From CAYFVR01 sp046541515 (lineage in GTDB: Bacteria; Desulfobacterota; Desulfobacteria; Desulfobacterales; Desulfococcaceae): a stretch of 64,000 nucleotides of DNA. This document shows, in pieces, positions 52,023 through 60,975 of this stretch. Numbering within the stretch: position 1 is the stretch's first letter; each line of letters starts with the position of its first letter. The stretch covers positions 1 to 64,000 of the forward strand of contig JBKHDD010000008.1 of assembly GCA_046541515.1 (NCBI GenBank). Direction: 5' to 3'. Under the pieces are notes generated by a model. That model searched no databases. It was given only the letters and a program-made list of their open reading frames with translations, and was not told where the DNA came from. The translations under genes and the position numbers were made by a program.

Positions 52023-54164
52023 ATGGAAACCCGAACGCCAAGAGAGGAAACGAAAACCGCCAACCGCTGGGAACCCAACGGCCCGATCCCCCGATCCACG
52101 ACGGAAACCGAGGGCGCCGGGGCGGCCATGGGCTTCGAAACGGAATCCCGGGAGTGGTTCGAACAAAAATACTACGCCCGCCCCACGCTGCACATCGCCT
52201 TCGAAAGCGCCCAATTGAGCTACGGCGACGCCCCGGTGGACCTCTACAACAGCGGCGTGAATCAGATCCTGTCGGTTGCGGCCGCCCGGGGGCACCGACT
52301 GTACCATTTCTCCATGAACGACCTGTTTTGGGACAACGGAAAACCGGCGGCGACCATGTCGGTCTTGGAATTGGACCCATCCTGGTCGGGAGAAAACCCG
52401 ATGGAAGCCCATCGCCATTTGCGGACGGCCGAACGTCGGACGGCGCCGCTGGATACGATCCAACTTTTCATTGTTCGGGGCGACGACATTCGAAACGAGC
52501 GCTCCGACAACATCGACATCCTCCGGTGGGCCTCGGCCCACGCGAAAATGATCGAAAGCGTGGACGCCACCCTGGCCACCACCGACAAAATGGGAACCAT
52601 CCACCGCGCGCCCCAACTTCCCCACCCGGTCACCTTCGCCGCCGAACGGCTGGAAGACGCCCGGGTCGCCGTCGCCCGCCTGCCCCGGTCCGACGGCGCC
52701 TTCGTCCTGAAAGACCGGTACGGCTACGGCTGCGGCGCCCAGGTCCACCGGCTGCGCTTCGACGACCCGGAACTGGAGGCCCGGCTTTCCGACTTTCTGC
52801 GGAAATACGGTCACATTCTGGTGCAGGAGTTTCGGCCGGAAATCCAAAACGGCGACATCGTGGTGACCTTTTTCGACGACGAACTCATCGGCGCCATGCG
52901 GCGGCGGCCGGCGGCCGACCAGTGGAAAACCAACGCCAGCTTGGGCGCCATCGAGGAGGGCTGCACCCTGACGGCCCGGCAGGAGTCCATCGCCCGGGCG
53001 CTGAAGCGCAGCTTTCCGGAATGCCGCCTGGCCTCGGTGGACATGCTGGAATCGGGTCGAATCCTGGAGATCAACGCCTTCCCCGGCGGCCGGGGACTGC
53101 TGAAAAACTACGGCATTTCCCTGGGCGAAATCGTCATGGACCGGATGGAGCGGGAGCTTCTGGGCAAGGGCGCGGAAATTTCGGCCCCGTCGGCCCTGAG
53201 CTGGTCCGGTGCGGAAGGGGACCATTTCCCCACCGGAACCCGCTGGCCCCGGGTGGACGCGCTGTACCGGCCCCGCCAAGGCAAACGGCGGGTCTTCGAC
53301 GTTCTCAGCGGAGACCGCTACGAACTGGACATCCAGGACCTGATCCGGTTCCAAGCCCGGAGTCCCGAATACATCGTCTCCATTCCCCACGCCGGGGTTC
53401 TCATGCCCGAGGAATACCGCGACCGGTTTGACCTGGACGAAGCGAGCCTTCTGGAGATCGATCTGTACAGCGATCTGATCTACGAAACGTCGGAAGGGTT
53501 GCGGGTGCAATGCGAACTTGCCCCCTTCTTCGTGGACATGAACCGGGACCGGGAGGGCTCCCGGGAGAGGGGCCTGCCGCCGCATTTGGCCAATCCGCCC
53601 CACGAATATTACGACGTCAACGACCAACTCATGCTGGAGCGACCCTATCCCCCGACGGAAAAAGAAAAGGTGCTGGCCTACTACGATCTGTATCACGACC
53701 TTCTTTCGGCCATGATCGACAGGATGAAGCGGGAGCGGGGCTACGCCCTGCTGTTCGACTGCCATTCCATGACCGCCGTGGGCCAGGGCCGCGCCGCCGA
53801 CAAGGGCGAAAGCCGGGCCAATTTCGTGGTGGGCACCCTGTCGGGCAGCTCCGCCCATCGCCGGATCATCGAGGCCTTCGCCGGCGCGCTGGAACGGGAA
53901 ATCCAGCCCCACGGGCTTGGCCTTTCGGTGGCCCGGGACGTGCCCTACGCCGGCGGTTTCATCACCCGCCGCCACCACAATCCGGGAAAGCACGTCCACG
54001 CCATCCAAATCGAGGTGACCATGGATACCTACATGTACGAAGCGGTGGCCGCCGCGCCTTTGCGGTACGCGCTGAAAAAGCCGCGCCTCAAACTCGTCCG
54101 CGAGGCGGTGCGTTCGGCTTTCCGGGCGGCCTGTCAGGCGGCGGAAACTCTGTACCACGACTGA
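52023..54164 (+). CDS. ATP-grasp (glutathione synthetase-like) / N-formylglutamate amidohydrolase fusion
   Basis: The 713-residue protein joins two enzymes. The first part (about 40-385) is a glutathione-synthetase/RimK-like ATP-grasp ligase: LFIVRGDDIRN near residue 150, DGAFVLKDRYGYGCGAQVHR near residue 227, ILVQEFRPEIQNGDIVVTFF near residue 266 and RILEINAFPGGRGLLKNYG near residue 348 (the E-x-N magnesium site). The second (about 430-700) is an N-formylglutamate amidohydrolase fold: YIVSIPHAGVLMPEEYRDRF, FFVDMNRDREGSR, LLFDCHSMTAVG and IQIEVTMDTYMYE. It may form and then trim a peptide-like or formylated metabolite; substrate unknown. RBS GGAGGGAG at 52012-52019. Confidence 0.85.
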   Translation: METRTPREETKTANRWEPNGPIPRSTTETEGAGAAMGFETESREWFEQKYYARPTLHIAFESAQLSYGDAPVDLYNSGVNQILSVAAARGHRLYHFSMNDLFWDNGKPAATMSVLELDPSWSGENPMEAHRHLRTAERRTAPLDTIQLFIVRGDDIRNERSDNIDILRWASAHAKMIESVDATLATTDKMGTIHRAPQLPHPVTFAAERLEDARVAVARLPRSDGAFVLKDRYGYGCGAQVHRLRFDDPELEARLSDFLRKYGHILVQEFRPEIQNGDIVVTFFDDELIGAMRRRPAADQWKTNASLGAIEEGCTLTARQESIARALKRSFPECRLASVDMLESGRILEINAFPGGRGLLKNYGISLGEIVMDRMERELLGKGAEISAPSALSWSGAEGDHFPTGTRWPRVDALYRPRQGKRRVFDVLSGDRYELDIQDLIRFQARSPEYIVSIPHAGVLMPEEYRDRFDLDEASLLEIDLYSDLIYETSEGLRVQCELAPFFVDMNRDREGSRERGLPPHLANPPHEYYDVNDQLMLERPYPPTEKEKVLAYYDLYHDLLSAMIDRMKRERGYALLFDCHSMTAVGQGRAADKGESRANFVVGTLSGSSAHRRIIEAFAGALEREIQPHGLGLSVARDVPYAGGFITRRHHNPGKHVHAIQIEVTMDTYMYEAVAAAPLRYALKKPRLKLVREAVRSAFRAACQAAETLYHD

Positions 54165-54351
54165 ACGATCGGGAAACTCGCTGGACCGTCTTCGCCGGTG
54201 TTCGCCCTTGGGGCGGGTCGCCATGCTTTTGGCGCCCGGGGCTACGGAAGAGCCGACGCCCCGCGGCGAAAGCGTCCCGAATCCATCCCGGCCGGGGAAA
54301 AACCGGCGTGAGACGGTCCCTTTCATGACCTTGGACGCTTGAAGACGAACC

Positions 54352-55623
54352 ATGGACTCCGATTTCCGGCGAACCATCGTCCAAATCTCTTCGTTGCTGC
54401 TGAGCGTGGCCCTGCTGATCCTTGCCAACGGACTCCAGACGACCCTGCTGGGCGTCCGGGCCGGGATCGAGGGCATCCCCGCGGAAACCGTGGGGCTGAT
54501 CATGTCGGCCTTTTTCGCCGGATACGCCGGCGGCTGCCGGTACGTGCCCTCGCTCATCGCGCGGATCGGCCACGTTCGGGCTTTCGCGGCCCTGACATCC
54601 ATAGTCTCGGTCATCGCGCTGTTGCACGCCCTTTTTCCGGTGGCCTGGGCCTGGATCGCACTGCGCATGTTCCACGGCTGCTGTTTCGCCGGGCTGCTCC
54701 TGATCGTGGAGAGCTGGCTCAACGGCTGCACCGACCGCCGATACCGGGGCCGGGTCCTGGCGCTTTACAGCATCGTCTTTTTCGCCGCATGGTCGGCCAG
54801 CCAACTTCTGCTGACGCTCGCGCCGCCGTCGGGCTTCGCGCTGTTCTGTCTGGTGTCGATCCTGTTGTCGGTGGCCCTGGTTCCGGTCACCGTCAGCCAG
54901 GCCACCGTGCCGGGCATCGGGGAGGCCCCGGTCAAACTTCGCCTGAAACAGCTCTACGACATCTCCCCCATGGGACTTGCGGGCGTCATCGCGGCGGGCC
55001 TGGGAATGAGCGCCTTTTTCGGCATGGGCCCCTCTTTCGGCCAAGACATCGGCCTGGAAAACCGGTCCATTTCCCTCTTCATGGCCTGCACCTTTCTGGG
55101 CGGCCTGACGCTCCAGTGGCCCATCGGCTGGCTCTCGGACCGAATCGACCGGGGAGCGGTCATCGCGCTCGTCTCCGGGATTCACTGTCTGATCTGCTTT
55201 CTGTTTGTTCTGGGGCTGGAGGCGGCGCCCGGATTCCTCTGGTTTCTGTCATTCATTTTCGGCGGATTCGGGATTCCCATCTACTCGGTCTGCGTGGCCT
55301 ACATCAACGATCAACTGCAAAAGGAGGCGCTGGTTTCCGCCGCCAGTGGACTGTTGTTTGTCTACGGCGTCGGCGCCGCGATCAGCCCCGTCCTCGCCGG
55401 CCTGTTGATGGGCGGAATCGGTCCGGAGGGATTGTTCTGGTTCATCGGCGGAATTCAGGGACTTTTCGTCGGATTCTGCATCTGGCGGCTCCTGGCCCGG
55501 CAGGGAGCGCCGGAACAAATCCGCGGCGGATTCGTGGTGTTGCCCCGCACCACCAGCGCCCTGCTCCATTTGGACCAACGACGAAAAACCAGGGGAAGGA
55601 GATCCGGCGCGTCCACCCGCTGA
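54352..55623 (+). CDS. MFS transporter, YcaD-like
   Basis: The 423-residue protein has about twelve membrane segments: LLLSVALLILANGLQTTLLG at the start, the loop-2 motif region YVPSLIARIGHVRAF (weak copy of G-x-x-x-D-R-x-G-R-R) and WPIGWLSDRIDRGAVIALVS, a typical MFS loop. The pattern resembles the YcaD-type subgroup. It may export the product of the preceding fusion enzyme (188-base gap, same strand), which is inference. The last 40 residues are basic and hydrophilic. Confidence 0.82.
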   Translation: MDSDFRRTIVQISSLLLSVALLILANGLQTTLLGVRAGIEGIPAETVGLIMSAFFAGYAGGCRYVPSLIARIGHVRAFAALTSIVSVIALLHALFPVAWAWIALRMFHGCCFAGLLLIVESWLNGCTDRRYRGRVLALYSIVFFAAWSASQLLLTLAPPSGFALFCLVSILLSVALVPVTVSQATVPGIGEAPVKLRLKQLYDISPMGLAGVIAAGLGMSAFFGMGPSFGQDIGLENRSISLFMACTFLGGLTLQWPIGWLSDRIDRGAVIALVSGIHCLICFLFVLGLEAAPGFLWFLSFIFGGFGIPIYSVCVAYINDQLQKEALVSAASGLLFVYGVGAAISPVLAGLLMGGIGPEGLFWFIGGIQGLFVGFCIWRLLARQGAPEQIRGGFVVLPRTTSALLHLDQRRKTRGRRSGASTR

Positions 55624-55685
55624 AAACGACATCCGCTAGGGCGAGGGCAAAAACGCCCCCTTCGGGACATGCCGCCGGGCGACGG

Positions 55686-56371
55686 GAGGGCCTTTCCTAC
55701 CGGGTGATTTTTCGAATGTTGAATGGCTGCGACTACGGAGTCCCCCAGCATCGTCGCCGGATATTCATTGTCGGATTTCGATCCGATGCCCATCGTGAAT
55801 TCAGCTTTCCGGAACCCACCCATTCCCTGGAGCGACTGCTTTGGGAAAAGCGGGCAGAAGGCGCCTATTGGGATGAGCACGAAATTGCCCGAAAAGATCG
55901 CCCACCCCTGCCCAAAAAATTTGAAAAACGGGTTGCGAAGCGATCTTCGAGCCTTTTCCCGCCCGCTGAACCCCAAAAACGATGCCAGACCGTACGCGGC
56001 GCCATCCGGAACTTTCCGGATATCCGGCAGAGGAATCCTCGTCCATCCCAAACCACCAATTCCGAGACGACGCCCGCCCCTACTCCGGCCACACCGGCGG
56101 CAATCTGGACGAACCGGCCAAGGCCCTCAAGGCAGGCGACCATGGCGTTCCCCGCGGCGAAAACATGATCGCCTTCCCCAATGGAATCTACCGGTATTTC
56201 ACGGTGCGAGAAAGCGCGAGAATCCAGACGTTCCCGGATGATTTCGTGTTCGCCGGCTCGTGGACCGAAGCCATGCGCAAGCTCGGAAACGCGGTCCCGG
56301 TCGAATTATCGAAAATCGTGGGCGACGGCATTCGCGCACAGATGATGGATTGGCGTTTTTATGGGAATTGA
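55686..56371 (+). pseudogene. DNA cytosine-5 methyltransferase remnant
   Basis: The C-terminal half of a Dcm-type methyltransferase is visible: LNGCDYGVPQHRRRIFIVGF, then RSDAHREFSFPEPTHSLERL in one frame and, after a frameshift near 56050, FRDDARPYSGHTGGN, LDEPAKALKAGDHGVPRGEN and IQTFPDDFVFAGSWTEAMRK LGNAVPVEL in another. The N-terminal half, with the AdoMet site and catalytic PCQ motif, is absent; the MFS gene ends 63 bases before. The remnant is inactive. Confidence 0.83.
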
Positions 56372-56992
56372 AAAACCGCCTCGGATCACTCCCTTTAATC
56401 CGCTGGACAAGAAAAATCTCGGTGTAGGCGTTGCCGAGGCCATGCTTGACGAGCCCGTGCGGACGTTGCCGCCGGACCCGTTCCCGGGTGCGGGGATTTA
56501 CGCCATTTATTTAATCGGCGCTTTTCCTGCCTATCGTCAAATTTCCGCGAAAAATCGAGACGAAAAATGGGATTGGCCCATCTATGCGGGAAAGGCGGCG
56601 CCGGCGGGCGCCCGGAAAGGGGGATTTGGCCTGGGCAAAGATCCCGGGCAGGTTCTATTCCAGGGTTTAAAGAAACATGCGACCTCGATTGAATCCGCAA
56701 AAAAACCTTGAACTCGCGGATTTCCGCTGCCGCTTCCTCGTCGCGGACGACATCTGGATTCTCTGGCGGAATCCCTTCTGATTGAAATGTTCCCTCCAGT
56801 TTGAACATGAAAATCGACGGGTTTGGGAAAACCGATCCGGGGAAAGGCCGCTATCAACAACAAAAATCCGCGCGGAATGCCCTCCACCCCGGAAGACCGT
56901 GGACGGAAAGGCTTCAACCGAATGGCGACGCCGACATCGAAATCAAGGATAAGGCCGCACAATATATTTCAGACGCAATGGAAAAATTTTAG
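56361..56992 (+). pseudogene. Eco29kI-family GIY-YIG restriction endonuclease remnant
   Basis: The gene starts ITPFNPLDKKNLGVGVAEAM and has FPGAGIYAIYLIGAFPAYRQ and PIYAGKAAPAGARKGGFG, the GIY-YIG core of Eco29kI-like enzymes. It breaks at an A-run at 56699-56705; the next frame gives NLELADFRCRFLVADDIWI. A second shift near 56760 leads to LAESLLIEMF and a third near 56795 to MKIDGFGKTDPGKGRYQQQK, LHPGRPWTERLQPNGDA and the normal end. At least three frameshifts; inactive. Overlaps the methyltransferase remnant by 11 bases, as in a real operon. Confidence 0.83.
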
Positions 56993-57175
56993 GTCGCCTT
57001 GCCCTTCCAAACCTTCCAGATTGAAATAATGAAAATTAATTTTCCCGAAATTTCAGCGTCTTTCCTCCCACTTCAACCATTTTTTTCCCTTGAAGAACGG
57101 CATTCGTCCCTGATCGATCAACCCGCTGAAATGGCGAATTGAGACGAACCGGACAAAATTCCCGAAGGCACGCCC

Positions 57176-57671
57176 ATGGAAGAACTCCTCCGCAAAATTT
57201 TGGAAGGAACTTCGACCGAAACCGGGGCGGCGTTTTTCAACGCCCTGGTGAAAAACTTTGCCCAAACCATGAACGTCGCCGCCCGGGCGACGGAGCCAGT
57301 CTTCGAATACCGTCGGCTGCAAACCCTTTCCCGCGGCGAAACCGGCACCCGAAAGGAACGCGTCGGCCGGGCCATCCGCGAACGAAGCCTTCGGAAAAAG
57401 GCGTCCCTGGTCGCCCGCCGTCAACCCGGCCCTCCCGTTCCCGGCCAATCCCGACCTTTTTTCAAAAGGCGTCGAGGGATCACCCTTCTTCACCGCCGCC
57501 GAAATCCAGGAATTGGCACGGGAAAACCTCCGCCGCGCCATGGAGGCCGCCGACTGGAGAGGCTGGGGCGAGGCGGGCGAGGCTCGGTCGCCGGACGTTC
57601 CGCCGTCCACGCCGACCTCCCGGCTGAAGGCGCTGGGAATCCAGGGAACGGCAAATTCTCCGGCGCATTGA
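57176..57671 (+). pseudogene. Remnant of a GAF-containing Fis-family regulator
   Basis: The first 30 codons (EELLRKILEGTSTETGAAFF, NALVKNFAQTMNV) look like the start of a GAF sensor domain in signalling proteins. In the next frame the end reads FFTAAEIQELARENLRRAME, AADWRGWG and TSRLKALGI, like the C-terminal Fis helix-turn-helix of sigma-54 activators. The AAA+ domain that should lie between is absent and the two ends are out of frame, so the gene is a large-deletion remnant. The middle part shows no recognisable domain. Confidence 0.5.
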
Positions 57672-57829
57672 ATGTTCGGCGTCGAACGCATTCGTTTTTC
57701 TCCCGATTTTAAAGCAATTTTGCGTCAAGGCGAGAGATTCCCGCCTTTTTGCGGAAAAACCGCTATAAATCCCCGATTAAAAATCCCGATTAACGGTTGC
57801 ATTCCGTAGTTAAATCAGATATTTCTTTG

Positions 57830-57843
57830 GAAAATTATTATTA
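57830..57843 (+). promoter_or_regulatory. Candidate Fur box
   Basis: GAAAATTATTATTA matches the Fur-type half-site pattern GATAATnATTATCA at 11 of 13 fixed positions. It lies about 95 bases upstream of the small Cys-rich gene and in front of bacterioferritin. A possible promoter (TTGCAT at 57798, TATTTC at 57821, spacing 17) lies directly before it. Confidence 0.4.
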
Positions 57844-57937
57844 GATTGGAGTTTTCCTCAGAAAGCGTCGAATTCGAAGCCGTTCCGCACATTGGGAGCG
57901 TTGGCTTTTCCACCCCAAGCGTCGAGGGAGATTGTGC

Positions 57938-58144
57938 ATGACCGAGATCAGGCGAAAGAAAGTGTGCAAGTGCGAAAACTGCGGAAATGAAGCGGAAATG
58001 GAAATCACCTGCTCGCTGGAGGCGGCGCCCGAAACTCCCGCCGCCCCGCCTCAGGGCGATCCAACTCCTGAAACTCGTCGCGCAAAGGGCCATGGGGTTT
58101 GCGCCCACTGCGGCAACGAAGCCGACATGTGGATTGATCTCTGA
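57938..58144 (+). CDS. Small Cys-rich protein with two CxxCGNEA motifs
   Basis: This 68-residue protein has a duplicated zinc-ribbon-like motif: CKCENCGNEAEMEITC at the front and GVCAHCGNEADMWIDL at the end, separated by a Pro/Ala-rich linker. The paired C-x-x-C-G-N-E-A-x-M elements suggest a metal- (zinc or iron) binding knuckle. No named family is recognised. GAGGGAG precedes ATG. It is 150 bases upstream of bacterioferritin on the same strand, so a role in iron storage or mobilisation is inferred. Confidence 0.7.
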   Translation: MTEIRRKKVCKCENCGNEAEMEITCSLEAAPETPAAPPQGDPTPETRRAKGHGVCAHCGNEADMWIDL

Positions 58145-58294
58145 TTCGGACCAGCGGTTTCCCCAACCAATACGTCCCCGGACATTCCCCGGACCGTTTT
58201 CGCCCCGCGCTTGTCGCGGGGTCGGGAACCGGAGCGTCGGGGCGTCCTTTGACCCATTGAAACGAACATGCCCATTACCAACTGGAGGATTCAC

Positions 58295-58828
58295 GTGGAC
58301 AAAGCTTCCAAGGAAGAACGCCGAAAAAAAGTCATCGAGGTGTTGAACAAGGGCCGCGCCATGGAGCTGGAGGCCATCGGCCAGTACATGAACCAGCACT
58401 ACAACCTGGACGACATGGATTTCGGCGAACTGGCCGCCAAAATCAAGTTGATCGCCATTGACGAAATGCGCCACGCCGAGCAGTTCGCCGAGCGCATCAA
58501 GGAGCTGGGCGGAGAGCCCGTGTCGAACCACGACGGAAAGGTCGTCAAAGGTCAGGAGGTGGACAAAATCTTCGCCTACGACTCCGGCCTGGAAGACAAC
58601 ACCATCGACGTGTACAACGAGTTCGCCCTGGTCTGTCGCGAAAACGGCGACAGCACCAGCATGAAAATCTTCGAGAACATCATCGACGAAGAGCAGGTCC
58701 ACCTGAGCTATTTTGAGAACATTCAAAGCCACATTGAAAAGCTCGGGGACACCTACCTGGCCAAGATCGCCGGGACCTCCTCGGCCACCGGGCTGGGCAA
58801 AAGCGGCTTCGCCGTCGGGAGAGAATAG
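58295..58828 (+). CDS. bfr: Bacterioferritin, Desulfovibrio-like
   Basis: The 177-residue four-helix protein is very similar in pattern to the Desulfovibrio desulfuricans bacterioferritin: KKVIEVLNKGRAMELEAIGQ, YMNQHYNLDDMDFGELAAKI, KLIAIDEMRHAEQFAERIKE, ending LGDTYLAKIAGTSSATG. Ferroxidase ligands are visible (Glu24, Glu57, His60; the second E-x-x-H in DEEQVHLSYFEN) and the heme-binding Met58. It stores iron as ferric mineral and limits peroxide damage. GTG 58295 is preferred because GGAGG lies seven bases before it; the ATG at 58268 has no RBS. Confidence 0.93.
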   Translation: MDKASKEERRKKVIEVLNKGRAMELEAIGQYMNQHYNLDDMDFGELAAKIKLIAIDEMRHAEQFAERIKELGGEPVSNHDGKVVKGQEVDKIFAYDSGLEDNTIDVYNEFALVCRENGDSTSMKIFENIIDEEQVHLSYFENIQSHIEKLGDTYLAKIAGTSSATGLGKSGFAVGRE

Positions 58829-58904
58829 GAAAGGCCCTCTTCATTCCCGCCGGCTTGACACTTTATCGCCAGAGCGGCGGAAATGAGAGGGTGGCCGAAC
58901 GACC

Positions 58905-58943
58905 ACAAAAGGCCGTCTCCGAACCTCCGGGGCGGCCTTTTGT
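58905..58943 (+). terminator. Terminator after bacterioferritin
   Basis: ACAAAAGGCCG and CGGCCTTTTGT form an 11-bp stem with a 17-base loop, with A- and T-runs in the stem. It lies between convergent bfr and the Cache protein gene and may serve both. Confidence 0.75.
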
Positions 58944-58977
58944 CGTTCACATTTGCGGGACTCCGGACGAAAAGCAA

Positions 58978-59967
58978 CTACTTGGACCCCACCCGCACCA
59001 TCCCCACCCGCCGCCCAAACAAATCGGCAATCGGCGCGTATCCGCCCCGTCCATTTTTTGGCCCCGCCGATTCTTCCGTGATCCAACTCTTCCCCTCCGC
59101 CAGCACCCGCCGGGTGGCTTCTTCTCCCGCCGGGGTCCCAAGCGCATTCGGTTGGGATTCATCCCCCCGTTCGGGTGGGTTCGACGGATTGGAACCCATG
59201 GAATCCCCCGGAGACCCAATGGCGGCCACCCGCAGGTTACGGTAATAAATTGCAATCCGCCCGCCGTCCCGGTTCGATTCCCCATCCGGCCCAAAAGCCA
59301 TTTCCGCCATTTCCCGAACAAATGTTTCGTTCCGGTTGAGCAAAACGCCGCCGTAAACCGCTCCGATCAATTCTCCGTCATTTAACACGGGAACCGCCGC
59401 CGACAGGGTCAAGCCCGCCGTCTCTTCCAGCAAGGGGACGCGACCCGTTTCGCGGGTCTGCCGCACCTTCACCGCCGCGCGGCGGGCCAGGTCCGCGTTT
59501 TCGGCGGCCAGAGTTCCGCGATCCATCGCCACCGCGCCGGCCAACGGCGACCTTTTATCCAACGCCAAATCCGCCGCCGGGTTCCGGCCGAAAAAAGGTG
59601 GATCGCCTTCCCCGCCGGGTCCGATCCGGGTCATCATTTGGCCGTCGGGGAAAACCGCGCCCGCGAAATCCCATCCGGCGATCTCCGCGATTTCCGTCAG
59701 CCGGTTCCGAAGGGCCGGACGATCACTCGCTATAAGAAATTCCCGAAAACCGGTTCCAGCGGCGCCTGCCTGGAGGATTCGTTGGAATTCTTCCGCCCGA
59801 GATGAAATAATCCGACCCGCCAATTCCAGATGGTTTTGAATCGCTTCCGTTTTCCGCCGATCCGCATGCTGTTGGATGAACCACCAGCCGGCGATCATCG
59901 CCGCGGAGGCGATTATGCAAAAAACAAGTCCAACCGGCGAATATCGTGCGCGAACGAAATGGCCCAT
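58978..59967 (-). CDS. Orphan membrane-anchored Cache-type sensor domain
   Basis: The 329-residue protein has one membrane helix (PVGLVFCIIASAAMIAGWWF, about 11-30), a helical segment (LELAGRIISSRAEEFQRILQ) and a periplasmic Cache-like domain: ITEIAEIAGWDFAGAVFPDGQ-like region, AAVPVLNDGELIGAVYGGVL and GGYAPIADLFGRRVGMVRVG near the end. In receptors the last strand leads into a second membrane helix and a HAMP or signalling domain; here the protein stops four residues later. Nothing downstream restores it. It may be a truncated receptor or a stand-alone ligand sensor. ATG 59967 has AAGGAAG 11 bases ahead. Confidence 0.7.
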   Translation of the reverse strand: MGHFVRARYSPVGLVFCIIASAAMIAGWWFIQQHADRRKTEAIQNHLELAGRIISSRAEEFQRILQAGAAGTGFREFLIASDRPALRNRLTEIAEIAGWDFAGAVFPDGQMMTRIGPGGEGDPPFFGRNPAADLALDKRSPLAGAVAMDRGTLAAENADLARRAAVKVRQTRETGRVPLLEETAGLTLSAAVPVLNDGELIGAVYGGVLLNRNETFVREMAEMAFGPDGESNRDGGRIAIYYRNLRVAAIGSPGDSMGSNPSNPPERGDESQPNALGTPAGEEATRRVLAEGKSWITEESAGPKNGRGGYAPIADLFGRRVGMVRVGSK

Positions 59968-60255
59968 TTTTTGCTCATCTTCCTTGGTTTTGCATCCACC
60001 GCTCGGGACAAGTTGGGCTCCCAACAAAACGGAAGCCGATCAAAGCCTCCCCGCGAATGTCTTTGGGTTTCTCCAGCCAGAAACGCCACGGACTGAAAAT
60101 TCCGCCATTTCCGGAAAACCCGGCCTGTCGACCACTCGTTGGATTTGACAGCCCACCGGAGGCGGTTATCTTTGGAACTCCAAATTTGTCATGGACCGAT
60201 GAAAATCCACGAAACGCCATACGGGTCTTTGTCCACCCAATCGGAAGGAAATTCA

Positions 60256-60882
60256 ATGATTCGAAAATGGCTGATTCATTCGTTGCTCCTGGTTTCCCTG
60301 CTGATCCCCTCTTTGGCCCACGCCGAACCCGCAACATTTGATTTTGAAGACCCCAAGGACGTCAACAGCATGAACATCGCCCTCTATTCCATGCTGGAAC
60401 CCATCATGGGCACGGCCCGGGGCGTTTCCGGGACCGTCATCTTCGACCCCAAGAACCCCGAAGCCACCAGCGGGAAGATTTCCGTTGCGGCGGATCAGGT
60501 CATCATGGCGAATCCGCGAATGACCAAGATGCTCCACGCCGAAGAATGGCTCAACGTGGAAAAATACCCGTCCATCGACTTTGAACTCCGGGAAGTGATC
60601 TCGGCCGAGTCCGCCGGCGACGCCGAGTGGAACCTGCGAATTCGCGGCGATTTTACGATGAAGGGCGTCACCATGCCGCTGGAAATGCCCGTCACCCTGC
60701 GCCATTTGCCCGGAATGGTCAAGGCCCGGAACAACGGCGGCGCGGGCGACCTGCTGGTGCTCATCTCCGATTTCAGCTTCGACCGCCGGGATTTCAACCT
60801 CCAGCCGGAACGGGACAACGCCAAGGTGGCCTATGAAATTCGGATCAGCGCCGGGCTTTCGGGGTTTGATTATGCGGAGTAG
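60256..60882 (+). CDS. YceI-family periplasmic lipid-binding protein
   Basis: The 208-residue protein has a signal peptide (WLIHSLLLVSLLIPSLAHA) and the YceI lipocalin-like barrel: VSGTVIFDPKNPEATSGKIS, MTKMLHAEEWLNVEKYPSID FELREV and FTMKGVTMPLEMPVTL, ending in RISAGLSGFDYAE. Family proteins bind isoprenoid lipids and occur in stress response. GGAAGGAA precedes ATG. Its stop codon is part of a 9-bp direct repeat flanking the following repeat element. Confidence 0.85.
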   Translation: MIRKWLIHSLLLVSLLIPSLAHAEPATFDFEDPKDVNSMNIALYSMLEPIMGTARGVSGTVIFDPKNPEATSGKISVAADQVIMANPRMTKMLHAEEWLNVEKYPSIDFELREVISAESAGDAEWNLRIRGDFTMKGVTMPLEMPVTLRHLPGMVKARNNGGAGDLLVLISDFSFDRRDFNLQPERDNAKVAYEIRISAGLSGFDYAE

Positions 60883-60885
60883 GCG

Positions 60886-60975
60886 CCATACCGTTCGCAT
60901 TGGGAATTCCAATCGACGGTTGTGCCGGATTGCCAACGGGCGAACGCAATTCGCCCCCACCATTGAACGGTATGG
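60886..60975 (+). repeat. MITE-like repeat, copy C (short form)
   Basis: A 90-bp unit with perfect 11-bp terminal inverted repeats CCATACCGTTC/GAACGGTATGG and the central hairpin GGGCGAACGCAATTCGCCC. The core matches copies A and B (GTGCCGGATTGCCAA block). Direct repeats GAGTAGGCG lie immediately outside on both sides (60877-60885 and 60977-60985), as a target-site duplication would; the left one contains the stop codon of the yceI-type gene. Confidence 0.75.

Noticed and set aside
51924..54731. Long minus-strand frame opposite the ATP-grasp fusion gene
   Set aside because: The plus-strand frame has two recognisable enzymes; the minus frame has no domain or RBS and only reflects codon bias.
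57053..57691. Minus-strand frame of 212 codons
   Set aside because: It is the antisense of the regulator remnant; the plus strand has recognisable GAF- and Fis-like ends.
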